From assembly GCA_016234555.1 (NCBI GenBank), contig JACRBJ010000082.1, forward strand, positions 30,129 to 94,128: a stretch of 64,000 nt of DNA, in the 5' to 3' direction. Source of the DNA: Chloroflexota bacterium (lineage in GTDB: Bacteria > Chloroflexota > Anaerolineae > Anaerolineales > Villigracilaceae). Made by a program: the position numbers and the translations under genes. Each line of letters begins with the position of its first letter. Position 1 is the stretch's first letter. Positions 24,633 through 31,484 of the stretch are shown here, piece by piece. Below the pieces are notes generated by a model. The model did not search any database, was not told where the DNA came from, and saw only the letters and a program-made list of their open reading frames with translations.

Positions 24633-25595
24633 TTATAGTTCGATCAATTCTCCAACTCTCACATCACGGTACGCGCCTGGAAAAGCCTGTTGAAAGGCAG
24701 CACGACTCCAGGTGCAGCTATCGTGGGGTGAAAGCGCCATCAGGCGTGGCTGGTGGACTTTCAAAGCGGCAATGGTTTTTTTCACCGTCTGCTTGTTGGC
24801 CGGGTTCCAGAGCCAGTTGTCGGTGCCGACATAGCGCTGGACAGGCTTATCAACCACGGGGAAATGCAGACCGCCGACCACGCCGTAGACGGGGAGGTCA
24901 AACAGTTGTTTCGCCCGCTCCACAATCCGCTGGACGGTGGGATGCCCACAGCCGATGACCAGCACCAGCCCCTTCCCTTCGACGTTGATTGCAAGCGATT
25001 GCTCCAGCGTCCAGCCAAAGAAGAACAATTGGCGGGAGATGGGACCCAGGCTGGCGGTTCCGGGGGCGATGATGCGGGGTTCAGTCACCACTGTCACATC
25101 GGCGCTGGGGTGAGTCATTTCAGTCGGGAGGAAAGCCCGTTTACCAACCAGGTTTACCACCTCGCCAGAAAGACCAAAGGTGCGTTTGCTTTGGTAGCTC
25201 ATCCCGCCGACATGGTCGAGATGCAAGTGAGAAATAAAGACTGTGTCGATTTGGTCTAGCGACACTCCCAGTTTTTCCATGTTCCGCAGGAGAGGTGACG
25301 GATGTTCTCCAGCCTGGTTCAGCCCGGCGTCGAAGAGGATGGTCGTATCGTCGGCGCGGATCAGGTATGAGACACCGGATTCAGCACTCAGTCCGTCTTT
25401 GGCTGTCAGGTCGTCAATCAACGGCAAAATTGAAAGTTGTTTGACCGCCCCCATGTCTTTTAGCTTTGGGAACTGCGCCGCAGACCAGACTTGCTCGGCG
25501 CGCCTGCGTCCAAAATAGAAACGCGCACACAAGGCCAGAAACAACAATCCCAGCCCGCCCAGGATGAAGACGAATATTCCAGTTAGAAGATTCAT
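24633..25595 (-). CDS. Membrane-anchored metallo-beta-lactamase fold hydrolase
   Basis: A 320-residue protein with one N-terminal membrane helix and an MBL domain. The metal motif H-L-H-L-D-H-V-G-G is at ~130, followed by the ligand pattern V-I-G-C-G-H-P and a C-terminal S-P-H-D-S. The D-D-T-T-I-L-F-D-A-G-L opening resembles the subfamily annotated as 7,8-dihydropterin-6-methyl-aminobenzene-phosphate synthase-like, known from methanopterin work but common in bacteria with unknown substrates. It follows the ATC-hydrolase-like gene by 6 nt and is convergent to the flavodoxin operon. Confidence 0.85.
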   Translation of the reverse strand: MNLLTGIFVFILGGLGLLFLALCARFYFGRRRAEQVWSAAQFPKLKDMGAVKQLSILPLIDDLTAKDGLSAESGVSYLIRADDTTILFDAGLNQAGEHPSPLLRNMEKLGVSLDQIDTVFISHLHLDHVGGMSYQSKRTFGLSGEVVNLVGKRAFLPTEMTHPSADVTVVTEPRIIAPGTASLGPISRQLFFFGWTLEQSLAINVEGKGLVLVIGCGHPTVQRIVERAKQLFDLPVYGVVGGLHFPVVDKPVQRYVGTDNWLWNPANKQTVKKTIAALKVHQPRLMALSPHDSCTWSRAAFQQAFPGAYRDVRVGELIEL

Positions 25596-25601
25596 GATTG
25601 A

Positions 25602-26213
25602 CTAGTTTCCTTTCATTGTTCGTGCAAAACAGAAATCGCAATATTCCGCGCCCCGCCCGATCGTTTGGGTGCGCTTCCATTCCAGATGATTCGACATTTG
25701 GCCGTAGACCAGATCATCGCCCCGACAGAATGAAGCGGTTAGCTCCGGCGCTCCGTGGCGGGATAAAACGTCGAAGTAAAAACAACTGCGCATGTTGAAG
25801 CGAATTGCCTCACGGCTGTTTTCAATCCAGTCGGTTTGCCAGCCCGCTTCTGGGTACTGGCGCATCGCTGAGCGAATCACCAGCCGCAACAGCGGATAGA
25901 TCAGGGGAAATCGTCCCAGCAGCGACATTTGCCGCCGATTTGGAGTCACGACCACTTCCACGATCTGGTCAAAGACCCCCAGGGCGGACTCTTGAGATCG
26001 TCCTTCGGCACGCAAGGCCTGGTAAACGGCCAGTCCCGGAAGAATATATTCGCGCAAATGCCATTTGAGGTAACGGTTGTCCGGCAACGGATGTTCGGCA
26101 AGCAGTTCCCCAAACCGTTTGTCAGCATTCCGTACCAGCTCTGCGCCCAACTTTTCCAGTGCCGGCTGGCGGAATGGGCGCGGCAAAGTCATCGTAGTAA
26201 TTTCTTGAGTCAT
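25602..26213 (-). CDS. L-2-amino-thiazoline-4-carboxylate hydrolase-like protein
   Basis: A 203-residue soluble protein that I recognise as the ATC hydrolase family (first described as L-2-amino-delta2-thiazoline-4-carboxylic acid hydrolase, in cysteine production by Pseudomonas). Visible features are the helical N-terminus, the N-M-R-S-C-F-Y-F-D-V-L segment and the terminal A-E-Y-C-D-F-C-F signature. Many family members have other, unknown substrates. Start ATG has GGAG seven bases upstream. It lies between a membrane protein and an MBL hydrolase in one operon. Family sure, reaction uncertain. Confidence 0.8.
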   Translation of the reverse strand: MTQEITTMTLPRPFRQPALEKLGAELVRNADKRFGELLAEHPLPDNRYLKWHLREYILPGLAVYQALRAEGRSQESALGVFDQIVEVVVTPNRRQMSLLGRFPLIYPLLRLVIRSAMRQYPEAGWQTDWIENSREAIRFNMRSCFYFDVLSRHGAPELTASFCRGDDLVYGQMSNHLEWKRTQTIGRGAEYCDFCFARTMKGN

Positions 26214-26228
26214 ATGTTTTCTCCGCCT

Positions 26229-26900
26229 TTATTCCACGCGGTTGGCGATCATCTGAAACCCGTAGGGGACCAGTGCGACACCCATCAAAATGGCTGCGCT
26301 CAGGTTGACGATCTCGACGCCGTCCGGCGTGCCCACCAGCAGAACCCCGATCAGGAAAAGAATGGCTTGCCAGCGGGGGAGCGCACCGGTCTTGAGCAAG
26401 GCCACCGCCTGGATCGCAAACCCGACAGGCAGGAACAATAGTCCCCACAACAGCACCAGCCAGCCAGACTTTGAAAACATTGCCAGCAATCCCGGCATAA
26501 ACTGCGCAAACTCCTTTTCGGGCAGAGTGTCCAGCGCGCTCATGGTCAGGCACAAAGCGCCCTTGTCTGCGGCCAACATCAGGGCGCCAAAGATCGCCAG
26601 CACCGCCCCGATCAAACCTGCCCAACCCGCCGACCTGCCTTCCAGCAAAGTCTTGAACTTGAGTGCAACCACCACCAACAGCCCTGTGCTTAGAGTCACC
26701 AGCACATGCCCAAATTGCAACAGGCTGTTCTGATGCGCCCGCAGGATCAATTCCTGCGGACCGAGAAAGCGCGGACTGAGTAATCCGGGATGGACAGCAA
26801 AGGTAAGAATAAACGCCAGCGGAAAGAGGATGAAGGCCAGGCCTGTACCGACGCGTTTTACCGTCTCCAAAGTGGAGGATGAACGAATTATTGTTGACAT
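26229..26900 (-). CDS. Six-helix membrane protein of unknown function
   Basis: A 223-residue protein with six hydrophobic helices and short loops; start ATG at 26900 with AAGGAAA upstream. No recognised family, though the arrangement recalls DUF4386-like or DUF998-like proteins. It is first of a three-gene run (this gene, ATC-hydrolase-like, MBL). Its upstream region is occupied by the remnant of a methyltransferase gene, so its promoter probably lies within that remnant. Confidence 0.7.
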   Translation of the reverse strand: MSTIIRSSSTLETVKRVGTGLAFILFPLAFILTFAVHPGLLSPRFLGPQELILRAHQNSLLQFGHVLVTLSTGLLVVVALKFKTLLEGRSAGWAGLIGAVLAIFGALMLAADKGALCLTMSALDTLPEKEFAQFMPGLLAMFSKSGWLVLLWGLLFLPVGFAIQAVALLKTGALPRWQAILFLIGVLLVGTPDGVEIVNLSAAILMGVALVPYGFQMIANRVE

Positions 26901-26909
26901 TGTATTTCC

Positions 26910-27015
26910 TTATTTTTCAAAAAAGATTGAACGACTTGCGGCCACGTGCGGACTGTGTTCCGTTGTGAAGCCTATTTCCGAGCCGAGAGTGAACGTCCAC
27001 AGATTGGAAAATCAG
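26910..27015 (-). pseudogene. Remnant of a SAM methyltransferase 3' end
   Basis: Read on the minus strand, one frame gives S-E-I-G-F-T-T-E-H-S-P-H-V-A-A-S-R-S-I-F and then a stop at 26910-26912. The intact methyltransferase at 28026-28598 ends R-E-I-G-F-T-T-G-N-S-P-R-V-A-A-S-R-A-V. About 5 extra bases upstream shift the frame (V-x-x-x-D-F in another frame matches V-T-A-A-D-F). Everything further 5' is lost. This is a decayed duplicate. Confidence 0.8.
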
Positions 27016-27063
27016 GGAAGTGCACCGCTTTTTATTCCTTCCATGTAACTTCAAGCAACCATT

Positions 27064-28014
27064 TCACGACTGTCCTTTCCAGCTTTCCAGACCGGCATGT
27101 AGTCGATCTAATGCCGGTGTTTTGAGCCCGCTTGCCCGTGCCAGTGTTTGGAAATCCTGCGAGACCAATTCCATTTCATCGAATGCAGCCAGTGTATGAC
27201 GAGTGGCAACCGTGTCGAAATGTTTGGTGCGTGCCCATATCTGCAGGGCACTGACCAACAGCGGCAGCGGAAGCCAGTCGAAAGCCGTCAGTTTTGACGG
27301 TGTGACCGGTACGCCCAGCGCCTTCAGTACCGCAAATCCCTCCCGAACAGCTTGCACCATCAGGCGCACAATGTCCGGGTGGTTTGCCAGCAGGTTTCCA
27401 TTGCCGCCGACCATGTAGAGGGCATTTGCCATCGGGCTGACCCAGGCGACGTGGGACTTTTGCCAGGCTTCCATGGCCGGGCTGACCGCCACCGGAAACC
27501 CAGCCTGTTGGAAAACCTGAGCCAGCCTTGTGACTCGTTCCGTCACACCCCCTGCAGGTTCGCCAAAGGTTGTCGGTTGCAGGAGCGGTGAGACAACGTG
27601 ATAGTAAACAACCCCATTTATGCGAGTGCCCCCAGCACCGGCAAACCCTATCAGCAGGCGCTCACGACCAATAGCTTGGAGCCACTCCGCATATCCAAGC
27701 GGATTGTTGACCATAAAGACCACCTGCGCCGATTGTTTGTTTGCTGCCAGCACAGGCAAAACTGCTTCCACCTGATTGCGGCGGACTACCACCAGGATCA
27801 AGTCGTACACATCGCCCGGCATCAGTTCCTTCGTCGCTGCAACCGCCGTGGTGGTGCGTTTTACGTTCAGGGCGTGCTCCAGCACAATTCCCTGCGTTTG
27901 GATTTCCTCAAAACGTTTGCCGCGTGCCAGAATGGTCACATCATGCCCGGCTTCCTTCAGCCTGGCAGCATACAAACTGCCCAAGACCCCGGCGCCATAA
28001 ACCAGAATTTTCAT
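27064..28014 (-). CDS. Ketopantoate reductase family protein
   Basis: A 316-residue PanE/ApbA-like dehydrogenase. The NADP fold begins at residue 3 with G-A-G-V-L-G-S-L-Y-A-A, a Lys is present in the expected inter-domain region and the helical C-terminal domain is complete, including the A-F-D-E-M-E-L segment. PanE makes pantoate for coenzyme A, but many paralogues act on other 2-keto acids. There are no pantothenate genes around it, and it follows a methyltransferase by 11 nt, so it may work outside CoA synthesis. Confidence 0.82.
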   Translation of the reverse strand: MKILVYGAGVLGSLYAARLKEAGHDVTILARGKRFEEIQTQGIVLEHALNVKRTTTAVAATKELMPGDVYDLILVVVRRNQVEAVLPVLAANKQSAQVVFMVNNPLGYAEWLQAIGRERLLIGFAGAGGTRINGVVYYHVVSPLLQPTTFGEPAGGVTERVTRLAQVFQQAGFPVAVSPAMEAWQKSHVAWVSPMANALYMVGGNGNLLANHPDIVRLMVQAVREGFAVLKALGVPVTPSKLTAFDWLPLPLLVSALQIWARTKHFDTVATRHTLAAFDEMELVSQDFQTLARASGLKTPALDRLHAGLESWKGQS

Positions 28015-28025
28015 TTAGACTCTCC

Positions 28026-28598
28026 CTATCCCAAGGTTGGTTTTTGAAAACAGACTGCCCGACTCGCCGCCACCCGCGGACTGTTTCCCGTCGTAAAGCC
28101 GATTTCGCGGCTGAGAGCAATCGTCCGCTCGAAATCTGCGGCTGTGACATGGATAATCGGCTCGACGATCAGGAACTTCCCGCCGGGCTTGACCAGCCCG
28201 TGGACTTCCTGCAAAAACTCGCGGCGTCGCCGCACTTCGTGCACCATCCAGAATGCCAGCACGAAATCGACGGGTTCGTTCACGCCGATCCTATCGAGCT
28301 GGGAAAGTTGCGGCTGGATTCTCGATTCCAAGCCGGCGGATTTCGCCCGCTTCGAAAGTCCTGCCAGCATCTGCGGCTGTAAATCTGCCGCGATGACCTT
28401 GCCCTTTTCCCCGACCAGCTTTGCCAGTCCGAGCGAGAAATAGCCCATCCCGCAGCCCACATCGAGGACTGTATCTCCCGGCTTGACAAAGGGGCTGAGA
28501 ATCTTGAGCGGGTCATGGACCAACTTGCGGAGGGGGTTGTCGAAGGTGAAGAGCAGCCACCAGGGGCAGGTGAAGATTCTTTCAGTTTGTTTTGTCAT
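28026..28598 (-). CDS. Class I SAM-dependent methyltransferase
   Basis: A 190-residue methyltransferase with motif I V-L-D-V-G-C-G-M-G-Y-F-S, motif II acid in A-A-D-L-Q-P, and post-I/II segments D-F-V-L-A-F-W-M-V-H-E-V and L-V-K-P-G-G-K-F. The H-E-V after the strand is typical of UbiE/ArsM-like enzymes acting on small or lipid substrates. The ATG has AAAGGAG upstream. A MarR-type palindrome (28612-28631) lies just before it, the same as that over the MarR gene promoter, so it is probably MarR-regulated. A decayed paralogue fragment sits at 26910-27015. Confidence 0.9.
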   Translation of the reverse strand: MTKQTERIFTCPWWLLFTFDNPLRKLVHDPLKILSPFVKPGDTVLDVGCGMGYFSLGLAKLVGEKGKVIAADLQPQMLAGLSKRAKSAGLESRIQPQLSQLDRIGVNEPVDFVLAFWMVHEVRRRREFLQEVHGLVKPGGKFLIVEPIIHVTAADFERTIALSREIGFTTGNSPRVAASRAVCFQKPTLG

Positions 28599-28611
28599 AG
28601 AATACTCCTTT

Positions 28612-28631
28612 GTTAGTTAGTGTAAACTAAC
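28612..28631. promoter_or_regulatory. Putative MarR operator before the methyltransferase
   Basis: GTTAGTT and AACTAAC form a perfect 7-bp inverted repeat with a 6-nt spacer. In a second alignment the block TTAGTTAG-N6-CTAAC matches the site over the MarR gene at 29079-29106, so both genes probably share the regulator. Confidence 0.65.
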
Positions 28632-28648
28632 CTTTTTGATAAAAAATT

Positions 28649-29080
28649 TCAGTTTTTGACGCCTTGCAGGACTTTGTCGAGCAGACCGACGAGTTGACCC
28701 ACTTCGCTGGAACTCAACTGCGCAGCCAGAAAGTCTGCAAGGCGTTTATGAGTGGCCGCGTGGATCTTGTCGAACTCCTCGGCTTTGTGGGTGGGGAGGA
28801 TGTGATAGGCGCGGCGGTCCTCTCCATCCTGAACCCTTTCAACGTAGCCTTTCCTGATGAGCGTGCCCACAATCGCCGTGACCGAGGGCTTGCTCACGCC
28901 CAGTTCACGCGCCAGGTCGCTGAAATTGGGATGCTCGAGGCGCAGGATGGTACTCAGGTAGAGCATTTGCCGCATGGAAAGCTCGGAAAAGCGCTCGTCG
29001 GAAAACGCCTGCGACTCCATTTCAGCCATCAAGGCGCTGATGGCTTCAACGATTCTTTCGAGGGAAGGGTTCGTCTTCAT
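28649..29080 (-). CDS. MarR family transcriptional regulator
   Basis: A 143-residue winged-helix protein. The DNA-binding part runs from ~residue 40 to 100: L-S-M-R-Q-M-L-Y-L, then F-S-D-L-A-R-E-L-G-V-S-K-P-S-V-T-A-I-V recognition region and the wing V-Q-D-G-E-D-R-R-A-Y-H-I. Terminal helices provide dimerisation. The start codon lies inside a palindrome at 29079-29106, without a clear ribosome site, which suggests a very short leader and tight autorepression. It is the first gene before a methyltransferase with the same type of operator. Confidence 0.9.
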   Translation of the reverse strand: MKTNPSLERIVEAISALMAEMESQAFSDERFSELSMRQMLYLSTILRLEHPNFSDLARELGVSKPSVTAIVGTLIRKGYVERVQDGEDRRAYHILPTHKAEEFDKIHAATHKRLADFLAAQLSSSEVGQLVGLLDKVLQGVKN

Positions 29081-29106
29081 ATTAGTTAGTTTACTCTAAC
29101 TAATAT
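29079..29106. promoter_or_regulatory. Putative MarR autoregulatory operator
   Basis: ATATTAGTTAG (29079-29089) and CTAACTAATAT (29096-29106) form a perfect 11-bp inverted repeat with a 6-nt spacer. The left arm includes two bases of the MarR start codon, and the outer arm provides a TAATAT -10-like box on the minus strand. Confidence 0.72.
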
Positions 29107-29410
29107 TATCGTGGGAATGTTTGATTGTCAAGGCTGAATTGAATAGGAATTTTGAGGCAATCGACGGCGCGACCCCTCCGTTATTCCCCAAACCTAACAT
29201 GTCTCATTACGACACCTGAAAGCTGTCGCCCCGGCGTGGACGTCAAGTCCTGAATGCCAGCTTTCTTCGGAGATCTGTCGGGTCTTTCGAGGTGTGGGAT
29301 TTGAGGGGGAATGTGGTGGAAGAAAAGATAGAGAATGAAAACCAGTAGAGGCGACCCTTACACGATTGACAAGGTAGGTTGTTCCCCTGGCGGGTCGATT
29401 CTACACGGGC
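29107..29410. other. Non-coding stretch
   Basis: About 300 bases between the MarR promoter and the remnant that follows. I see no convincing frame, RNA gene or strong hairpin here. Its low-order composition looks like decayed coding DNA, which would fit the pseudogene next to it, but I found no parent. Confidence 0.5.
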
Positions 29411-29583
29411 TTACATCACCCTGCGTAAGAACATCCTAAACGGAATAAAGCAGATCAGGCTCATGCCCGCAACCACCACAAAATCCTCCATTGGGAATGG
29501 ACAGCGGAGACAACAGGTTGCAGGATGAAATGACGAGCAGTCCCACGAATAACATGCTGGACTGGAAGAGCAGTCTCAGCCTT
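29411..29583 (-). pseudogene. Frameshifted remnant of a paralogue of the 14013-14801 membrane protein
   Basis: On the minus strand one frame reads L-L-F-Q-S-S-M-L-F-V-G-L-L-V and, after one frame change, another reads P-F-P-M-E-D-F-V and then I-C-F-I-P-F-R-M-F, ending at a stop at 29411-29413. The intact gene at 14013-14801 ends with L-L-F-Q-A-S-M-L-F-V-G-L-L-V, P-F-P-L-A-D-F-V and V-C-F-V-P-F-G-M-F. The 5' part is missing and abuts the 3' end of the ligase gene. Confidence 0.85.
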
Positions 29584-29605
29584 TTTTGACGAAGCAGTGG
29601 AAATG

Positions 29606-30697
29606 TTACTTCTGTTGTGACGCCCCGTTCACATCCCGCGGTTCCAACATCCCCCAGCGGCTTGCACCGAGGTAGAGAATTTCCAGCACCAGGTCTTCGT
29701 AGCGGATGCCTTCGGCTTTGGCTTGCAGGCATAGGTCGCTGTAATCGGGGGTGAGACCGGGCAGGGTATTGATCTCGATCAGGCGCGGGTTGCCCTCGTC
29801 GTCAAGACGGATGTCGGTACGCGAAACGTCCAGCGTGTAAAGCAGTTGATGCGCGCGCAGGGCAAGGGATTTCAATTTCTTTTCCAGTTCGGGCTCAACG
29901 TCGGCGGGGCAGAAAAATCCCAGGTAGCCGTTTTCACCGACTTCCTTTGATTTGGCTTCGTTGGTGTAGATCCAGGGCACATCGGAATGGGTGGCATCCA
30001 GTTCGAGAATGGGGAAACGGTGGAAGCCGTCCTTCTCGTACCATTCGGGATGACGCGAGTAGAGTTTTGCGTCGGCGCGTCCCAGAATGCCGACTGTGAA
30101 TTCCCGTCCCGGCAGAAAGGTCTCCACAAGGGCGGGCTGTTGATAGGTATTGATGACGTAGGCTACTCGCTCGCGCAGCTCCTTTTCGTTGTTGACGAGG
30201 GCATTCATGTCCACGCCCATGCCTGTTCCTTCACGTGCTGGTTTGACAAAGAGCGGGAAGTTTAACTCCGTGCGCAGGGGTTCGTCACCGACAAGGAACT
30301 CCTGAAAAGGTGCAACGGGTAAACGGCGGTCACGCCAGATGCGTTTGGTGAGGGTCTTGTCGAGCGAGATTCCGTTGGCAAGGACCCGTGAGCCGGTATA
30401 GGGAATGCCGAGTAATTCGAGCAGGGCGGGCACCTGGGCTTCGCGCGCATCGCCGCCGAGACCTTCGGCGATGTTGAAGCAGATGTCAGGCTGTTCGTTA
30501 CGCAGGGCATAGGGCAGGTCGCTGTCAGCTTGGATAAAGACTGTTGAGTGGCCATCAGTTTCGAGCGCGGCGCGAAGCGATTCCACCGTCTCGATGTGGT
30601 CAAAATCAGCAAAAGCATCTGGCGGAACTCCCTCAGGCTTCGGCTGGGTATCGTCCTTGATGTTGGCGAGGACTGCAATTTTCCAATAGCGTTTCAT
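29606..30697 (-). CDS. D-alanine--D-alanine ligase family ATP-grasp protein
   Basis: A 363-residue ATP-grasp ligase. The N-terminal domain ends with I-C-F-N-I-A-E-G-L-G-G, as in Ddl; the central domain has P-L-F-V-K-P-A-R-E-G-T-G-M-G-V; and the C-terminal metal site is R-T-D-I-R-L-D...P-R-L-I-E-I-N-T-L-P-G-L-T. This plan matches Ddl-like proteins, in which two amino acids are joined with ATP. It is not in a mur/fts cluster, and it differs from standard Ddl in the first residues (longer, acidic), so a peptidoglycan role is likely but not certain; other D-Ala-D-X or dipeptide ligases are possible. Confidence 0.85.
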   Translation of the reverse strand: MKRYWKIAVLANIKDDTQPKPEGVPPDAFADFDHIETVESLRAALETDGHSTVFIQADSDLPYALRNEQPDICFNIAEGLGGDAREAQVPALLELLGIPYTGSRVLANGISLDKTLTKRIWRDRRLPVAPFQEFLVGDEPLRTELNFPLFVKPAREGTGMGVDMNALVNNEKELRERVAYVINTYQQPALVETFLPGREFTVGILGRADAKLYSRHPEWYEKDGFHRFPILELDATHSDVPWIYTNEAKSKEVGENGYLGFFCPADVEPELEKKLKSLALRAHQLLYTLDVSRTDIRLDDEGNPRLIEINTLPGLTPDYSDLCLQAKAEGIRYEDLVLEILYLGASRWGMLEPRDVNGASQQK

Positions 30698-30853
30698 GTG
30701 GCAACTGGGAGATTTTCTTCACGAGGAAAAGCTCCGGCGTCTTTGCTCCTATTTTTGAAATGAAATAACGGGCGCTAGTATAGTACATGCTGTCTGAATG
30801 ACAAGGGTTGAAGGGTATTTTGGCGCGCCCAGTGCAAGCTTTTTTTATTCTGC

Positions 30854-30883
30854 TTGACGAATTCAACTTTGTCATGGTAATAT
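30854..30883 (+). promoter_or_regulatory. Promoter of the initiator tRNA
   Basis: TTGACG (30854-30859), an 18-nt spacer and TAATAT (30878-30883) precede the tRNA by about 15 nt, a suitable position for its transcription start. Confidence 0.6.
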
Positions 30884-30897
30884 AGCGAGCCATTCGA

Positions 30898-30969
30898 TGC
30901 GGGGTGGAGCAGTGGCAGCTCGTCGGGCTCATAACCCGAAGGTCGCAGGTTCAAGTCCTGCCCCCGCTA
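30898..30969 (+). tRNA. Initiator tRNA-Met (CAT)
   Basis: All arms fold: acceptor stem GCGGGG/CCCCGC, D stem GAGC/GCTC, anticodon stem TCGGG/CCCGA with loop CTCATAA (anticodon CAT at 30930-30932), and T stem GCAGG/CCTGC with loop TTCAAGT. Three consecutive G:C pairs next to the anticodon loop and an unpaired first position (T30898 against T30968, in place of the usual C-A) mark an initiator tRNA. CCA is not encoded (ACCT follows). A terminator hairpin comes right after it. Confidence 0.95.
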
Positions 30970-30974
30970 CCTAA

Positions 30975-31001
30975 AAAACACAGTCCTTGCGACTGTGTTT
31001 T
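30975..31001 (+). terminator. Intrinsic terminator of the tRNA
   Basis: AAAACACAGTC (30975-30985) and GACTGTGTTTT (30991-31001) form an 11-bp stem over a 5-nt loop and run into a T-rich tract (TTTTTGTTTC). A textbook rho-independent terminator. Confidence 0.9.
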
Positions 31002-31046
31002 TGTTTCTGCATGTGACATTGGGCGGGTGAATTCGTGACATTCCTT

Positions 31047-31090
31047 ATATTCCTGATTTTGAATGCGTTGTATAATATATTCAGGAATAT
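31047..31090. promoter_or_regulatory. ArsR operator and -10 region
   Basis: ATATTCCTGA (31047-31056) and TCAGGAATAT (31081-31090) are perfect 10-bp inverted repeats. The right arm is also part of a short ATATTC-AG-GAATAT palindrome (31077-31090), the style of ArsR/SmtB sites. A consensus -10 TATAAT lies between them at 31071-31076, so repressor binding would cover the promoter. The -35 is weak. Confidence 0.7.
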
Positions 31091-31094
31091 GAAT

Positions 31095-31484
31095 ATGACA
31101 AAGAAACCCAACCCGCTTCAACCTATTGCTTCTTTATTGGAAACCATCTCGCCGCTGACCCGCCTGCAGATCCTGCTGGCGATTGGAACGGGGGAAGCCT
31201 GTGTCTGTCACCTCGAAGCCGCGCTTGGATTGCGCCAGGCATACATCTCGCAACATTTGATGGCGTTGCGCAAAGCGGACATTCTGCTCGACAGGCGCGA
31301 GGGGCGTTATATTTTTTACCACCTGAAAGATGCCGCGATTCTCGATCTGGTTACTGTTTCAGCAGCCCTAAGCGGAATCTCCGTTGAGGATGTTTCTGCG
31401 CTCATCAACAAGAAGTCTTTGTCTTGTGAATGCCCGCAATGCGCTCCCGTCTCAATTCCTACAGAGAGACTTGAAACCGCATGA
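31095..31484 (+). CDS. ArsR family metalloregulator
   Basis: A 129-residue ArsR-type winged helix. I chose the ATG at 31095 with AGGA upstream; the frame before it overlaps the operator. The helix-turn-helix reads C-H-L-E-A-A-L-G-L-R-Q-A-Y-I-S-Q-H-L-M-A-L-R, and the wing D-R-R-E-G-R-Y-I-F-Y. A Cys pair (A-C-V-C-H-L at the start of the recognition region) is in the classic ArsR As(III)-binding place, and a C-terminal C-E-C-P-Q-C adds further thiols. It controls the arsenic-type operon downstream; the next gene overlaps by 4 nt. Confidence 0.93.
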   Translation: MTKKPNPLQPIASLLETISPLTRLQILLAIGTGEACVCHLEAALGLRQAYISQHLMALRKADILLDRREGRYIFYHLKDAAILDLVTVSAALSGISVEDVSALINKKSLSCECPQCAPVSIPTERLETA

